Positions 12,691-26,203 of a DNA stretch of 64,000 nucleotides are shown in pieces (the stretch's first letter is position 1; each line of letters opens with the position of its first letter). The stretch is from Caprimulgus europaeus. Taxonomy: Eukaryota; Chordata; Aves; Caprimulgiformes; Caprimulgidae. The position numbers were made by a program, and so were the translations under genes. Location: NCBI GenBank assembly GCA_907165065.1, contig OU015524.1, forward strand, positions 62,661,295 to 62,725,294, given 5' to 3'. The notes under the pieces were generated by a model. The model ran no database searches, was not told the origin of the DNA, and was given only the letters and a program-made list of their open reading frames with translations.

Positions 12691-15044
12691 CATTTGAAGT
12701 TTTGTCAAGAGTATAGTTAGGATTAGTAGAAAAAAGTAAAGAATTCTGACAAATAGTAATTAACAAAGCAGGTACCATAAAGCAGATACAAGACATAGAT
12801 GAACTTGCTTCTTATGTGTTATATATCAAGCATTTAATTAGAGAGATTTCTTAAAATTTAACAAAATTAATTTAAATTTAAGAAAATGTGTGTTGTGTGC
12901 CTTCCTCTCACAAAGATCGTGTTAAATTTGAGAGGAAGGTACGGAATGTAAGTTTTCTTACTGTCCATCCTGATAGCCTGTCAGTTGTAATTTTTCATTA
13001 AGGGTGTAACTCATTTTGGTTTATCAGGGTTTTTTTGTGTCTGCCTCAGTAAAGCTTCAGCTATGCTGATAGCTATTTCAGTAATTTGAAAAGTTTTCTA
13101 GCTGTGTGTCTTTGGAGAATATATCAGATTACTTTATTCTTACTTAATTAGTATACTTTAGAGAATCTGTCCCTAAAGGTATGTAATATTTAAGCTTGCT
13201 TAACTTATTTTATTTTTTCTTTGTAGTAATAAGAAAATTTGTGTAAGACCTATCTTTGATAGTCAGAATTGAGGTTTTACTTTCCTTGTGCTGTATAGCT
13301 CTGCTTATGTTTGTGCTTCACTGCTAATTTTATTGTACCCATCTTGTGGTGCTCCTCTGCAGCACTGCACTGTAGCATTATCCAGGACTTTGTCTTACAT
13401 AACCCTGGCTTTTCCTTATCATGTTCTCATCTTTGTACCTTCTTCCAGGATAATCCACATCCTAGTTGTTATTTTTTAAACAAATAAGGAAATAGCAAAA
13501 GCTCCAGCTTTCAATTACTGATTCTCTGAGAGGCATTGAAATCCCCCTCTGGTTTGTTTGCCTTCCCTCACATCTTTGGCCAGTGAAATCACCTTCGTAT
13601 ACTCTCAGACACTGTTTTGCAGATCCGTGACATGCCATGAAAGAAATGGCCTGTATTTTTAGGCTTTATTCAATTATGACTCTTCAGTAACTCCCACTGT
13701 GTTCAGGGCATGTTCTGTAAAATAAGTTTTAGGTTCCAAGTAATTGTAATTAGCAGTGACCCTGATTGTTAACTAAGTGGGAGATTGAAGCCTGACTATA
13801 AATACTGCACAGATCTTTCCACTAAAATTTTTACTTCAATAAAAGCAGTTAATTAAACTTGCTCTTAAAAATTAATTACGTATGTGCTAGAAACGTGATG
13901 GTTCTTGTATCTTTAAAAGAAAAATCTCAAAAACAAAAAACAAAATGCTTTGGCAAGGTTGTAGAACAATTAGAAACTTTGTCTCAGTTAACACAACTGC
14001 CAGTCAGAGGTGTTTTCCACCTATATAAACCAAAATCTTCAAAGCACTCTTTCTTGCTCTCTGAAGATACTAACAAAACTGACTTTGCATTTAGGTCCTC
14101 TGTTATATTTGATAGACTATTTAAGTCTGGACTTCTTTTTTTCAGTCTCAAGCAAACAGTAAAATAGCTTTCTACCTCAAAGATATAAAAATATTAAATG
14201 CTCTTAAAATACTATTTTTTTTTCTTGGGGTTTTTTTTGAAGCAGGAAAAGGAGGTACGTCAAGTAGCAAAATTCAAATTTTGCAGAGATGCTGTAGAAA
14301 CACTGTCAAAAGTTGCAATATATGTTGGTATCATTTATTACTTTTTTCAATATTTCATACTTCCTCTCCAAATCCATCACATCTGTTTTCAGTACTGCCA
14401 CAGTCATGTAGGACTTCAATGGTTTTGTTTGTTTTGGGGGTATTTATCCTGCTTTCAACATAATTTTGTGCCACCCAAGGAAGAATATGTGTAGAAAGCA
14501 AGTTCAGTGGAGCCTTACTCTTTTCATCTCTTATTAAGAAACTGTTAGGGGAAAAAAAGACTCATGCAAACTCTAATTGAAAATGTATCAAGTAAGCAGT
14601 TTAATTCAGTTTTACTGAATAGCTTAGAATAGCTTAGTTTTTTAATTTCAGAATAAACAGTAATGAAATATCCTGAGAGACTGAAGAGATATTAAAAAAG
14701 ATGACAGAGTATATAGTAATTGAAGGTTACATGTATGTGTGCTATATAGTCCAAGTATAACATGAAATACAGTATTTGCAGTGTATCTCTGGCTATGTTT
14801 GGACACAGGTTGGTTGCATTTTCAGAGGACTGAAAGAACTGATTGACGACTAAGAGAAAGCATGTGGTAGAGCCAGCAGCATTGCCAGCTTTCCCACACT
14901 GCTGTGCTGAAGTTGTATAGTGCTGACCTTGGGGGACCACTTTTGTTTAGTGGGAGTGCCAGTAGGAGCGCCAGTTGGAGAAGGCTGTTTACTGGGATCC
15001 AGTCCATGCATGTGAATTGAATGGCATACACAGAGATCACTGAA

Positions 15045-15064
15045 TACCTACCTACCTACCTACC
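15045..15064. repeat. TACC tetranucleotide microsatellite
   Basis: Five perfect TACC units are followed by a T-rich run. The tract is intronic and has no link to a gene signal. Confidence 0.95.
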
Positions 15065-18000
15065 TTTTTTTTTTTCTTTTAATCCTAACATATTACTGTA
15101 AATACTGTATTTTATAAAACTTTAAAATAGTGGAATCTGTTCCTGTTCATTTTTTAAGAGAAATAGCTTGAGTGTGTGTAAAAGACATTGTGGAGAAGAT
15201 AAAGATCAGTAAAGAACTCAGTTAAGTCTTGAAAGACTCTGGGTATATCCATTCACTGTTAAACTGTAACATGGGTTGCCTCATGAACTCATCCAACAGC
15301 TTCATGTAGATTTGCTGTGATGGGGAAAGCAAGTAAGCCTGCAGGGCTGCACAGATCAGAGCAATGGAAATAGTCTAGCAATTTGCCATAATATCTATGT
15401 CACTCTGAGATACTTCTTTTTAGCCCCCCCATCTTCTTAAAGTTGGGACAGGAGCATATTGTGATGAAGAGTACCTAGAAATGATTCAGTACGTACACTA
15501 TTAGTTGAAAGTGGTTTGAGTGAAATACAGGCTGATGGGAGGAAAAGGTGATGATTGAAACTAATTTTCATTACTTTTATATGTGAGAATGTCTTTATGA
15601 GACTTTTAAACATTACCAACTTCCCTTTCGTAAGCATTCTCTCAGATTCTTTAGTATCAGTGAATCTGCTGGGCTTTTTTTTTTGTGATATGAAGAAAAT
15701 AATGAAGTGACACTATGAGGCTTGCACAAAAAGGCTTTAGTAGTTTTTTTTCCCTGGCAGCCTGATATGTTTATCTTTTCCAGGTAGGGAAAGATCTTTG
15801 ATTAGTGGTCTACCACCAGTTGTCTTAGTGTAGAAATACAGAACACTATTAGTGTGTCCTGTAGAAGCACTGCCAAAATCGCAAGTGGTCTAAGAATACA
15901 TGAGAAGTGCTTGCAGAATGGTTAGCTTCCTGCAAGCTACAATCTGCTTATAGTACATTCTCTCATGTATTTGAAAAGATGGAATGTGCATGAAGATGAA
16001 AGAAGTATGTGCCCAGTGCTTTCACTTCTGTTATGTTTCTATGTTTTTATGCAATTTGCTGTTTTCCTGCTCTGTCACATATTTGAAAAACTGATCCTGC
16101 CTGACACATTTTTGCAGAAATTCAACCTTTTTAAAAATTTTCAAGAGACTTCTCACATTTTTATGAGGATGGATTTTTTAAAAAATGTGGCCTATTTAAT
16201 TATTCTAATAGGACAGTGGTTCTAAAAACCAGAATTTTTTACCTAGAATTTTCTTTTGCATTCCTCAGTGTACAAATATGAATTGTATTCTGTTGTTATA
16301 ACAAAATCTAATTGCAACTTCACAGAATTCGCACATTTTTCTGTAATTTGTAGAACTTAATTGCTTCTAACTCTTTGGCTGGATCAAGTATGTATGTTTT
16401 CCTTCTTTCAGAAATTGAATTACTTTAAATATCCCCACCACCACTCAGTTTGGATACCAGTAATATTTGAAAACTGTTATGAGAAAGTGCAGGAAACTAG
16501 CACTTTTTAAGTAAATAAACTTATTTTCATTTCTATTTTTCAAAGTATAATATTCTGGTTTTTTATTTTATCCTATTAACCAAAAATAATACTTTGACAT
16601 TAGTTACAAGGCTTTATTTTAACTGTATAGCACTGCATGGTCACAGAGAAATTATGATAACAGATTTTTATATCCAATGACCAGAATTTCTCTTTATTTT
16701 TTAAAAGAGCGTGAGAACTGGGTAGAGACAAAGTACAGTCTAAACACCACAGATCAGATCTTCAGCAGTGTGAACTGATTTAACTATACTGAAGTTAGGT
16801 AAAAATATTTTTACTAAGAGCAGAAGAACATTAGGTCTAAAATGTTTTTTATATATGTCTGTGTGTTAATTTGAATGGGAACTCCTGTGGGGAAAATGAT
16901 CATACTTTTTAAGATATTAATATCTCTCACTTTTACTTGGGGGGGAAAGTATGAGAGTGAAAGGAGAAAGAAAACAAAGCTTTTTCGTATTATTTGCTCA
17001 TAACAGGATGGAAGAATTTAAAGATTCAACTTGAAAATATTTTTCTCAAAGTTTATTTTCTTTTAAAACAATAGAAATATCCATTGCAAGATTATTGGGT
17101 TTTTTAATGCTTCTCTGTTCTTTTATAATCTATTTTGCTACACCGTTTGCATTTTGAAGGCAAGGCACTTGAATATTGTGTCTCAGTTTCTTCAGTGCAA
17201 ATAGATTATGAAGGCTTGGTTGTCACCTGCAGCCAACCTTTGCATGTACTTCCCTGATCTTTATTCATTCTGCTCAGTCACTAGAGCCATCTCTGGGATG
17301 TTCCACCTTGCAGCTGACCTTGGCAGTAAATAAAAATTAAAGAGTACCAGGACACAGCTGTGCCCACACCGTGGCCTACAGGCAGCTCAGGCGATTCTGC
17401 AGGGGAAGGAACTTCCTCAGAGCTGTGTGGCCCGCCCTCACTGTGCTACCACCATCACTTGCTAACGCCAGAGTTGTGGCTCAGGGCACAAATACAGGAC
17501 CTTGTTTTAAAGTAGAAGAGCTGAGTGCTTACATTTATAAAAATGAATAGTAAAAATGAATTTTTAATTTGAAAACAAAAGGTGTATAAATAGATTCATC
17601 TAACCACAAAAATGTTCCAACAGAATAGTAAAGACATAGAGACAAAACCATTAACACTAATGACAATCTAGTTGTTCTGTTTTAAAAGGTTGGTTATCCA
17701 GTTTTGTCTATCTGATTGATAAGATGTTATAAATGTCAGAAGAGTTTGTATTTTCTAGTTAAACTTGCTAGAATTGTTTATACTGAGATCAAAGATACAC
17801 GTGTTCCTTTATTATATGTTCTTTTTCATGTTTCTTCTAGGCAAGTTAATTAAAATATTTCACTCAAAATTACACTAAATACAGAGCACAATAACAGCAA
17901 TCTTTGAAGATTCCAAAAACTTTATCAAAAGAACACCATTTATATTTACTTGAAATTGGTGTATGTTAGGGTAATTACTGCTGTGCCTTAGGGTAAAGGA

Positions 18001-21000
18001 AGTACTCTCAGCCAAATTATACAAGGGTGTGGATTAAATGAAGCATTACTCTCTGTCTGGCAGCAGTGGATATAGATTGCAAAATCAGGGTGTGACGTAG
18101 TACTGTGGAAAGACTCTGCCAAAAGTTATTTGGCCTGAGTGTGCCCTTACTTTCTCAATTATGTGGATCCTAAAACAAGCAAATCTAATTAATTCCTAAG
18201 TAGAGAGGTCCTGTTAACTGTTTTCAGTCTGAGCTTGTCTGTATTTTATTTTTGAGCTATTGAGCCACAAGACAGCAAGTGTTGACAATGTGCATGCTTA
18301 AATGCAATTCTAGCTGGGTTCAGAGGTGAAAACACTTCTTCTGCCCAAGGACTGTGCAGTAGTATCAATTATCTGTCCAGCAGAAAGTTCAGGTCAGCAG
18401 AACTGATTTGGCTGCTTCTGTTATAAAAAGCAGAACCAATGAGAGAAGAAGAATAATAGTGCCAGTGTTACTTGGAAAATCTGGAGTGCAGTGCCCACTA
18501 ATACACATCTGTAATATGCCACATCGTGTGTACCCTGATAATAGTACTTTATTGGAAAGTTGTTTTACTCGTGCTAAAGAGCATAAAGGGTACTTCCATC
18601 TTTTTTTGACTACTTGTACGTGTAGAGGATCTTCAGCAATTGAAATTGTGGTTTGAATTAAGAATCTTCCTGCAAATCAGCTTTTCTTACCAAAACAAAT
18701 TATTTTCAGGGTAAGTTCCAGGAATGCTGCAAAGAGAACAAGGTGTGTCCAGGGTTGTCAGTATCAGCAGTGCTTGAGTTAGTAATTTGGCACATGTGTA
18801 TGTGCAAAAGCCATCTAGGAAGATTTAACAAACAACTGTGTACTTTTTCTGAACAAGGCTATTCAGGCATATGCTTTGAAACTTTCAAACTTCCAGAGTG
18901 TTACTAGACAGTTTGCTGTGGTTTGTACAGTTTTTTGGTCCTTTTGAAGGAACAGATGTTTGTGTAGCAGTTAGCAATTAAGTTCGTTTTAAAGAAACGT
19001 ATATGCATTGTATCTTTTACAATGCATAATGTATAGAAATGGTTTACTTCCATAATAATAAGGTATGGAGAAGAATTTCCTGTTCTTAAATATTCAGACC
19101 TCAATAATGCCCTTTTTCTCACTGATGAGTATGAAAATTCTGCAGTTGCTGCTTTTGTGTGGAATGTGGGTTATTGGAGATGTAGTATGAGCATAGTCAG
19201 TAGCGATTTTAGCTGCTGCTGTTAGTCAAACCAGAGAGGATGGGTGATATAATTAAGCTTATATGTCAAAATACTGCAGTTTTTATCAGTTTGGCACTAC
19301 CTGTGTGATGATGTGAAAAAAGCTCTCATGTTATTATATTAACTACTTAATCAAATTGTATTTCATGATACTATAAAAAATGTTTAGTCAAATGGTATTT
19401 TTATATTCATTCTGAATTTAATTTTCATTAGCATTTTTGTTTATATCTTTAGACTTGCTGTATAAATGCTGTTGTTTGTAAAATTGCTATACAAATAAGA
19501 TACAAATTCACTGGATAGGACTGTAACATGTACCTGCTGGCTTGATGCTGAGGTAGTATAAAGTCTTACTTCTAATACCAGTTGCAGTGATTTGGGTTGC
19601 TGATTGAACCTTGGAGTGTAGTCTGTTCTCTCCAGGATACTGACAGTTCAGGAAATGTGGTCTTAGCACACAGCTGGGCACAGTCCCTATTTATGAACCT
19701 GCCTGTCTTGGTTTTCCATCTTTTTCCTCTCCTCAGATCAGGTACCACTTTGTACATGATCCTAGTGATACTCTTTGCAAACCGTTTCCTTTCCTTACTT
19801 ATTTTTTGCATATCCTCCACCTAAGACCCAAGGAAAAATCTGTCTAGAACAGATTGCTCTTCAGCTCTTTATCAAGTCATAATTCAAGTTTTCTGCCAGG
19901 GTCTCCTGTACTAGAAGGTGGCCCTTAATGGCCAAGTCATCTTTTTCTTTCTTTTTTTTTTTAATTTTTTATTTTGTCCAAAGTAGCATAACATTTGATA
20001 CCCATGTATTTGTATAACCAGTGTAACTTCTGATACAGTGGCTGAAGGCAACATCATTGAAATTGTGCCCAACTGGATCTGCAATGTATTGCTTCAATGT
20101 TGGACTTAACTTCAATATATTTTCTTCTGTAAATGGATGATACCAGTATTAGTCTCAATAACTTTGTCATGTATTATTTACAGAGGTGTATTCAGATTTT
20201 GTTACCAAAGTTGCTGCAGGCCATTATTTTATTTCCATATACAATTGGAAGCAAATTAGAAAGGCCTTACTTATTCATACATATTCTAATCACCAATATG
20301 TAGAAAAATTTTCTTAGAGTATTTTGTTCGTAAATTGCCTGAAAATTTAAAAGTATGCATGCACAAAAATTTATATATAGTAGTTCAGTTTCACCACACA
20401 CGCATGCTCATGAAATATCTGACCAATCTAGTTTTTGAACTACAAAATGGAAAGTAAATTTGGGAATGTATTTTAAAGACATAGTCTTCTATTTCTGAAA
20501 CTGCCATAAGAAGTGTATCTGCTATGAACTTTTTTTTCTTATTCATTTGATTTTAGACTGTATTAAAATTCTTACATAATGATTTCCTAATTTAGTGTCT
20601 GCCAATGCATTTTTCATGTTTAATACTGTATTAATTGTTTGGCAATGTCATGGAATTTTCTGGTAATATTTTCTCAAAATTAATATTCAGTACTGGCTGA
20701 AAGTGCTAATTTAATGGAGAAGGTAGGCTAGGTACAAACCTAGTGGCTATTCGGGTCATGATAACAGCCTGAAATATCAAGCTGACTTACTTTTTCCAGC
20801 ATATTGCATGGGATGTTGCTGATAATTTTTCCTTGAATGAAAATGTTATAAAAATGGCACAATTGTTCCTCAAGTTACAGTATTTTTTTTATTATTTATT
20901 TTTATTTTTTTGGTCAAGACTTGATTTGAAATTGTGAGGCTATTGGGTAATATAGAAACTCAGTAGGTCATGCAGGAACTGGATATTTAGCTGAGAAGAC

Positions 21001-24000
21001 TTTGCATTGCAAACATGTCAATGGCTTATTTTGAAAAGTATTTGTGGTATTCTAAGAATATTTTCTTACTTACAGCTTTCTATTTCTAGAGCAACAGAAT
21101 AATTTGGTTTAAGTAACTGTGAATAACTAGCCATTGCTGAGTTTCAGTTGTGGGAGGAACCATACAAAGTAAATTACTTCTTTTTCCTTCCTTGCATAAT
21201 TTGCATTCTTTGTCTTTTATCCCTAGTCAAGTATGGTTTTTAAAGACATGAGTAGACCTCCTGAGGTCAGTAGATACTTGACTTGAAGAGTTATAGATGG
21301 AGGTAAATCCTGTTTAACTGTGTTACATAGAGGTTAATTGTATTAATAAACAGAATTTAACTGTACTACATATTTTTAGGAAACAGATAAGTATAAATCC
21401 TGCTTAAGAGCTCCAATTCTTCTGATTCCTGGCAGATAAGTTAATGCCGAAGCAAAAATATTACCAAACCCAGAAGTGAAGGTTACTATTTCAGTGTTGG
21501 GCATCCACAACTCTAAGGGACTGCGGTTTATATATTTCATGAAGTATTTTTTTGATAGGATAATGCCACATGCTCTAATATAATACAAAATAAGTTTCTT
21601 TTCAAGTTTAATTTAATTTGTTTGGTTTTAAATAGTCCTGGTGAGCTTAACAAAACTAATAATGACTTTCTCAGGATATCTGCAGCACTAGAAGAAAAAT
21701 ACCTCTTGTTAATACAAAGTATGCGTTGTAGTCTGCATTTTCCTTACCTCTTTTTTATCTGCTATCTAGAACTTGTAAATAACAGTGCCAATCTGATTTC
21801 AGAATGCTGATGATATCTGTGCAGGCTTGTTGATATTTGCTGTAGAGCCACTTTTGGTTCTCCACACTGCAGAAAAAAACAACTGGTTACTATAAACCTT
21901 GATCATTTTCAGCTGTGTCTACTGCCATTATGATGTAACGTTAGAGGTTGTCGTAAATTAGCACGTTCCTGATTAGCATGAATTCAATAAATGTTCTTTA
22001 CTTCAAAAGAATGCTTGGGACACGTGCTACTACTTGCATTGTTTATATATGGTACTGTAGAAACTTAACATTTGCAAGAAAAATGTAAGATGATGATTTG
22101 ATAAGATTACTCAGAAATAATTAGGTGGGTGTGTAGGCTGCTAAATGTATTTGATTTTAATCTCTAATTAAAAAGTTGGATTTTTTAATTGTTTTTGTGA
22201 TGCAATAGTTTTTACTTCATTATACCTTTTGTAAAATGGGGCCAAATTCTGCCTGTTCATTGTGCCTAAGTATAGGATAAATGTATTGGTATGAAGCAGT
22301 GTTCTCAAAGCCAGTGACAGACTATCTCCCTAGTTCCTTCTGGAGGATTACTCTAAGATTCAGAGCAAATACATATTTGTGCCCTTGTACACCTTGAACC
22401 AGGAATGAAAAGGATGGCTGACCTGAATGAGTATCTCCATGCGTTCTTTTGGCTGATGATAGATATAATTATGTTGTGGGATATGGCACTGCCAGGAGCA
22501 CAGTGTTCTTTCGTTCATATTAGTGCTGTCTGATTCTGAAGTCTCTTATATGAGGATTAGAATCAGTTGATGTTACAGTGAAGGTGTCTCTTTGTGGATC
22601 TACAGGTGTGAATTCAAGCTGTGCTCCATGCCACTGCTCCAGCGTTCACTTAGCTCTGCTGCAAGGGTGTACTTGGTCATTTGGGCTGAGGAATCAGAGA
22701 CAACCAGGTGCAGTAGCTAGAGATAACTGTCCCAGTCTGTGGATAGGAAAGTTACTGTGTTTAAGCGCACTAGACCAGTCATCTTTCTCAGTTTAGGAAG
22801 ACTGTGACTGACTCATGGTTTGAGAAGCCTGACTTCTCCTAATACCTGGAGGTGGGGCATCTACTGGAAAATCACGTGCTGCTGTGAAAGAAGTTGCAGC
22901 AGTATGTGTGGAACTGCACGGTACTGAGTTGTGTAGCTCCCTAGAATTACTTTTCTAGATAACTGTTTTTAATACCAGCATTTAGTAAACAATTGATTAA
23001 AAAGGTAAATATTGTGTAATTTTTTTATTAAGAGCTTATTCTGCTGTGCAGACTTTTCTGTATAGTATAGTAATTTGAATGGCAACCACTGCCTGATTCC
23101 AAGTTTCTTTTATTTTGTTTGTTTACAAGTTTTTGTTGTATTAATGGGGAAGGGGATGGGAAACAAAAATAAGTTATGCTTTTCCACGTATCAGCACAGC
23201 TCTGTTTTGGCTTATTTGTTGTAGTGTTGTGAGGTGTTTTTTTCTTTTTTTTCTTTTTTGTCATTGCCATCTAGATCAATCTCTGCACTAAGTGGAGGAG
23301 TGACATCTGGCAGCAGTAGAGCTAAGGTTTCTCTTTCTCATTTCTTTAAGTGTATATAGCATGAGAACAGCTCTCATCTCTGGTAAAATAAATCAACAGA
23401 TGTTTCTCTATATAACTTACAGAAAGTAAGACAGTAAACAGAGAGGGTTTTTATTGTCCTTTAGATTTTTTTGTTTGTTTGTTTTAAGTGGATAGATTTA
23501 GGCTAACAAATTGGAACACCATCACAGCACTTTTGTATATGTCTCACACTTAGACATAGCATGTGAGAACAGTCTATTTTGAGAATATACATTTTAAGTG
23601 GCTTGCAATATACAGGCTCTCAAGGGAATTAACCATTTCCTTTGTTGTCATTTTAGTTACAAAGCGAACTATTTTAGAAAGAATGCTAAAAATACTCTGC
23701 TCCTTCTCTCACTTTGAACTGCTTTGGAATGTAGCTTTCTTGTTCTACCTTCAGCCAAATGTGTTCCAGTAGTTTTAAAAGCTATGATACAGATTAAACT
23801 TCACTGAAAGTTTTCAGTACGCTTTGGTGCTATCCATTCTCCTGTTCAGTTTGGAATATGTCCAAAATCATAGGTACTACAATAACTTACGTAGAGCAGA
23901 ATTTGAAGTGGATTTTCACCTACAGCACTGGATATTCATGAACCATCTGTTTTTCCAGTAAAACAAAAAGGTACGCTTGTGTTAAGTGGATGCATCCATT

Positions 24001-26164
24001 CCTTTAATTTTGTGAACTGCATCTGAAAATATTTGCAGTGGGTTTTGAAAGTATTTGTGATCCTCTGTTTAAGTAAAGGAAAACAGGTTCTTATCCAATA
24101 TATAAACAATCTTTTTATTTAATGAATTCCGTTTGATCTATTAAAGCATAATTGTTCTGAGGATAAGGCCTCTGAGGGAAGATTAATATATATTTAGATC
24201 ATTAAAAAATGATCTTCTTTCTCTTATATTATACCTGTCTTGAAAAACAGAATTACAGAAAGAACGGAATAATACTGCTCTGAAAGCTTTTACTTTAAAA
24301 AAAAAAAACTTAAAACTTTCCTTTGAAGCCTAAAGTAGAGATTATACTGCATACTAAAAGATCTTTTGGGTCACAAAGGTCATATTTTTGAATAGGTGAC
24401 TGTGTGGAAAACATAATTCTGTTTACTGGGCAAAGTTTTAAAGCCACAGAAGATGAGTAGGAAGAGGACTGAGCTGGTGTACACCTATTGATCTCCTGTC
24501 TGAGTCGACTTTTTTTCCTAGCGTTTGCTGTTTATTTGGGTGTACTTTAACTGTGCCAAGTTGCATGAGGACACAATATAAATTATAAGAATATCTACAA
24601 TAAGAAATACCATTTCCTAGAGGCATAGTTTATTTTCATGTCTTTCAGGATTTTTTTGTGGTTTTTTTAGACATTAATAAATAGTATAAACTTAAAGTCA
24701 AACTCAAAAATGGAATCATGTGGAACTGGACTAGGTAAGATTTTTTTTTTTTTCTCTCTACACTTTAGAGGGGTTAATCACAAAAATGTCAGAATATTAA
24801 CTTTTTTTTTTTTTCAATTTTCATAGTTATTTATTTGTTCATTGGTGTTCTGTGATTTTCTGAGAGTTTTCCAGAATGAACTTTTGGATTATTTAATTAA
24901 CTGTAGATTCCATGAGACTGGAATCCTTGGAGATTTATGATGCACAAATACATTTATTAACAGAATTAATTTTTCAATAACATTTCATGAAAAGAAAAAA
25001 AGCCTTCTTTTGAAAAGTTAATTAAAACAAGTTCTCTCAGCCTCTATTAAAAGAGGAATTTTTCACATAAATGTTTAATATTAAGTGATTGTAGGCAAAC
25101 CAGTAGGATAATAGTGGAATTATCTGACTCCCTAGAAAGACTTTTTTTCCCTGTTCTGGCTCTTTTGCTATTAATTTAAGACAAATATCATAGCTAAAGA
25201 TGCTGTTATTTAATAGGAAATATTCTTAATTATTACAAGTGCTATTTTGGGGCATTGTTGCTGTTACCATATAAATTTCTGTATAAGTCTAATCCGCTTG
25301 GAAGTGAACTCATCTACTTCCTGTGTATTTCAGCCCAACTATTTAAAATTTGATCAATTCACCCCGGTGTGCTTATCTAGAGTAGAGGGTAGTTTTTCAG
25401 TGAAAACATGCAATAAAACTAGGAACTTGGTAGTACAGACATGTGTTTTGGACAGGAGGACAGCTACTTGGTTTCTGTCTTCTTCTTTTCTCTTTAGTTG
25501 CAGTTATACTGGCAGAGAATATATTGCTAGAAGTGACTCAGGGGAACTAAGGATAGACTTTCAGTTCACGGTTCAAATTGTACAGGAAACTAATACAGTT
25601 TCAGACTCCCTCTCAAGGCAGACAGCTACACTGTTTTTCAAAAGATACCACTTCTTTGGCAGGCATTTACCTAAACCAGCATGTGCTTGGACTCACAAGA
25701 TAATCATAGCGAGAGGATTACATGGACCATAAAGAAGAGCTATCCTGCTGTTAAATTGTGTCAATGTGAAAATTCTTATCATTTGAAAAAAAAAACAAAA
25801 CAATAGCATCTATCATTTTGAGACATCTAACATTGCATTTAGACATTATCAGTAGGTTCTTTTAGAAATAATTTATTCTTCTCATATAAAATCCCATGTA
25901 AAGGAGACCAGTGAAGAATAAATGCAGAATAATAGGGAATACAGTAGTTCATATAGTAATACATAGCATAGCATACAGAAGATTAGCTTCTCAAGACATA
26001 CAGGGTTTTGAAGGTGAAGACAGCAAATGCTGTTAAAAAAGAAGATTGCTGGAGAGTTCAAGTAAACCCTCTAAATCAATAAAAATGCTTCTCCATTACT
26101 GGTTCTGAAGCATCCTTAACATAAGACACTCTAGATTAACCTGAATGGTAGTGTTTTTCAGGTT

Positions 26165-26203
26165 TGAGCTTACATGAGATTTAATGTCCTTTATGTAAGC
26201 TCA
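26165..26203. repeat. Perfect 11-bp inverted repeat
   Basis: TGAGCTTACAT (26165-26175) and ATGTAAGCTCA (26193-26203) are exact reverse complements with a 17-nt loop. It could form a stem-loop in the intron RNA. I see no flanking target duplication that would mark a small transposon. Confidence 0.85.

Noticed and set aside
25247-25732. 161-codon plus-strand open frame inside the largest AHI1 intron
   Set aside because: The composition is not protein-like (scattered Cys, Phe, Trp and short hydrophobic runs), there is no splice or promoter context, and the length is within chance expectation for 64 kb read in six frames.
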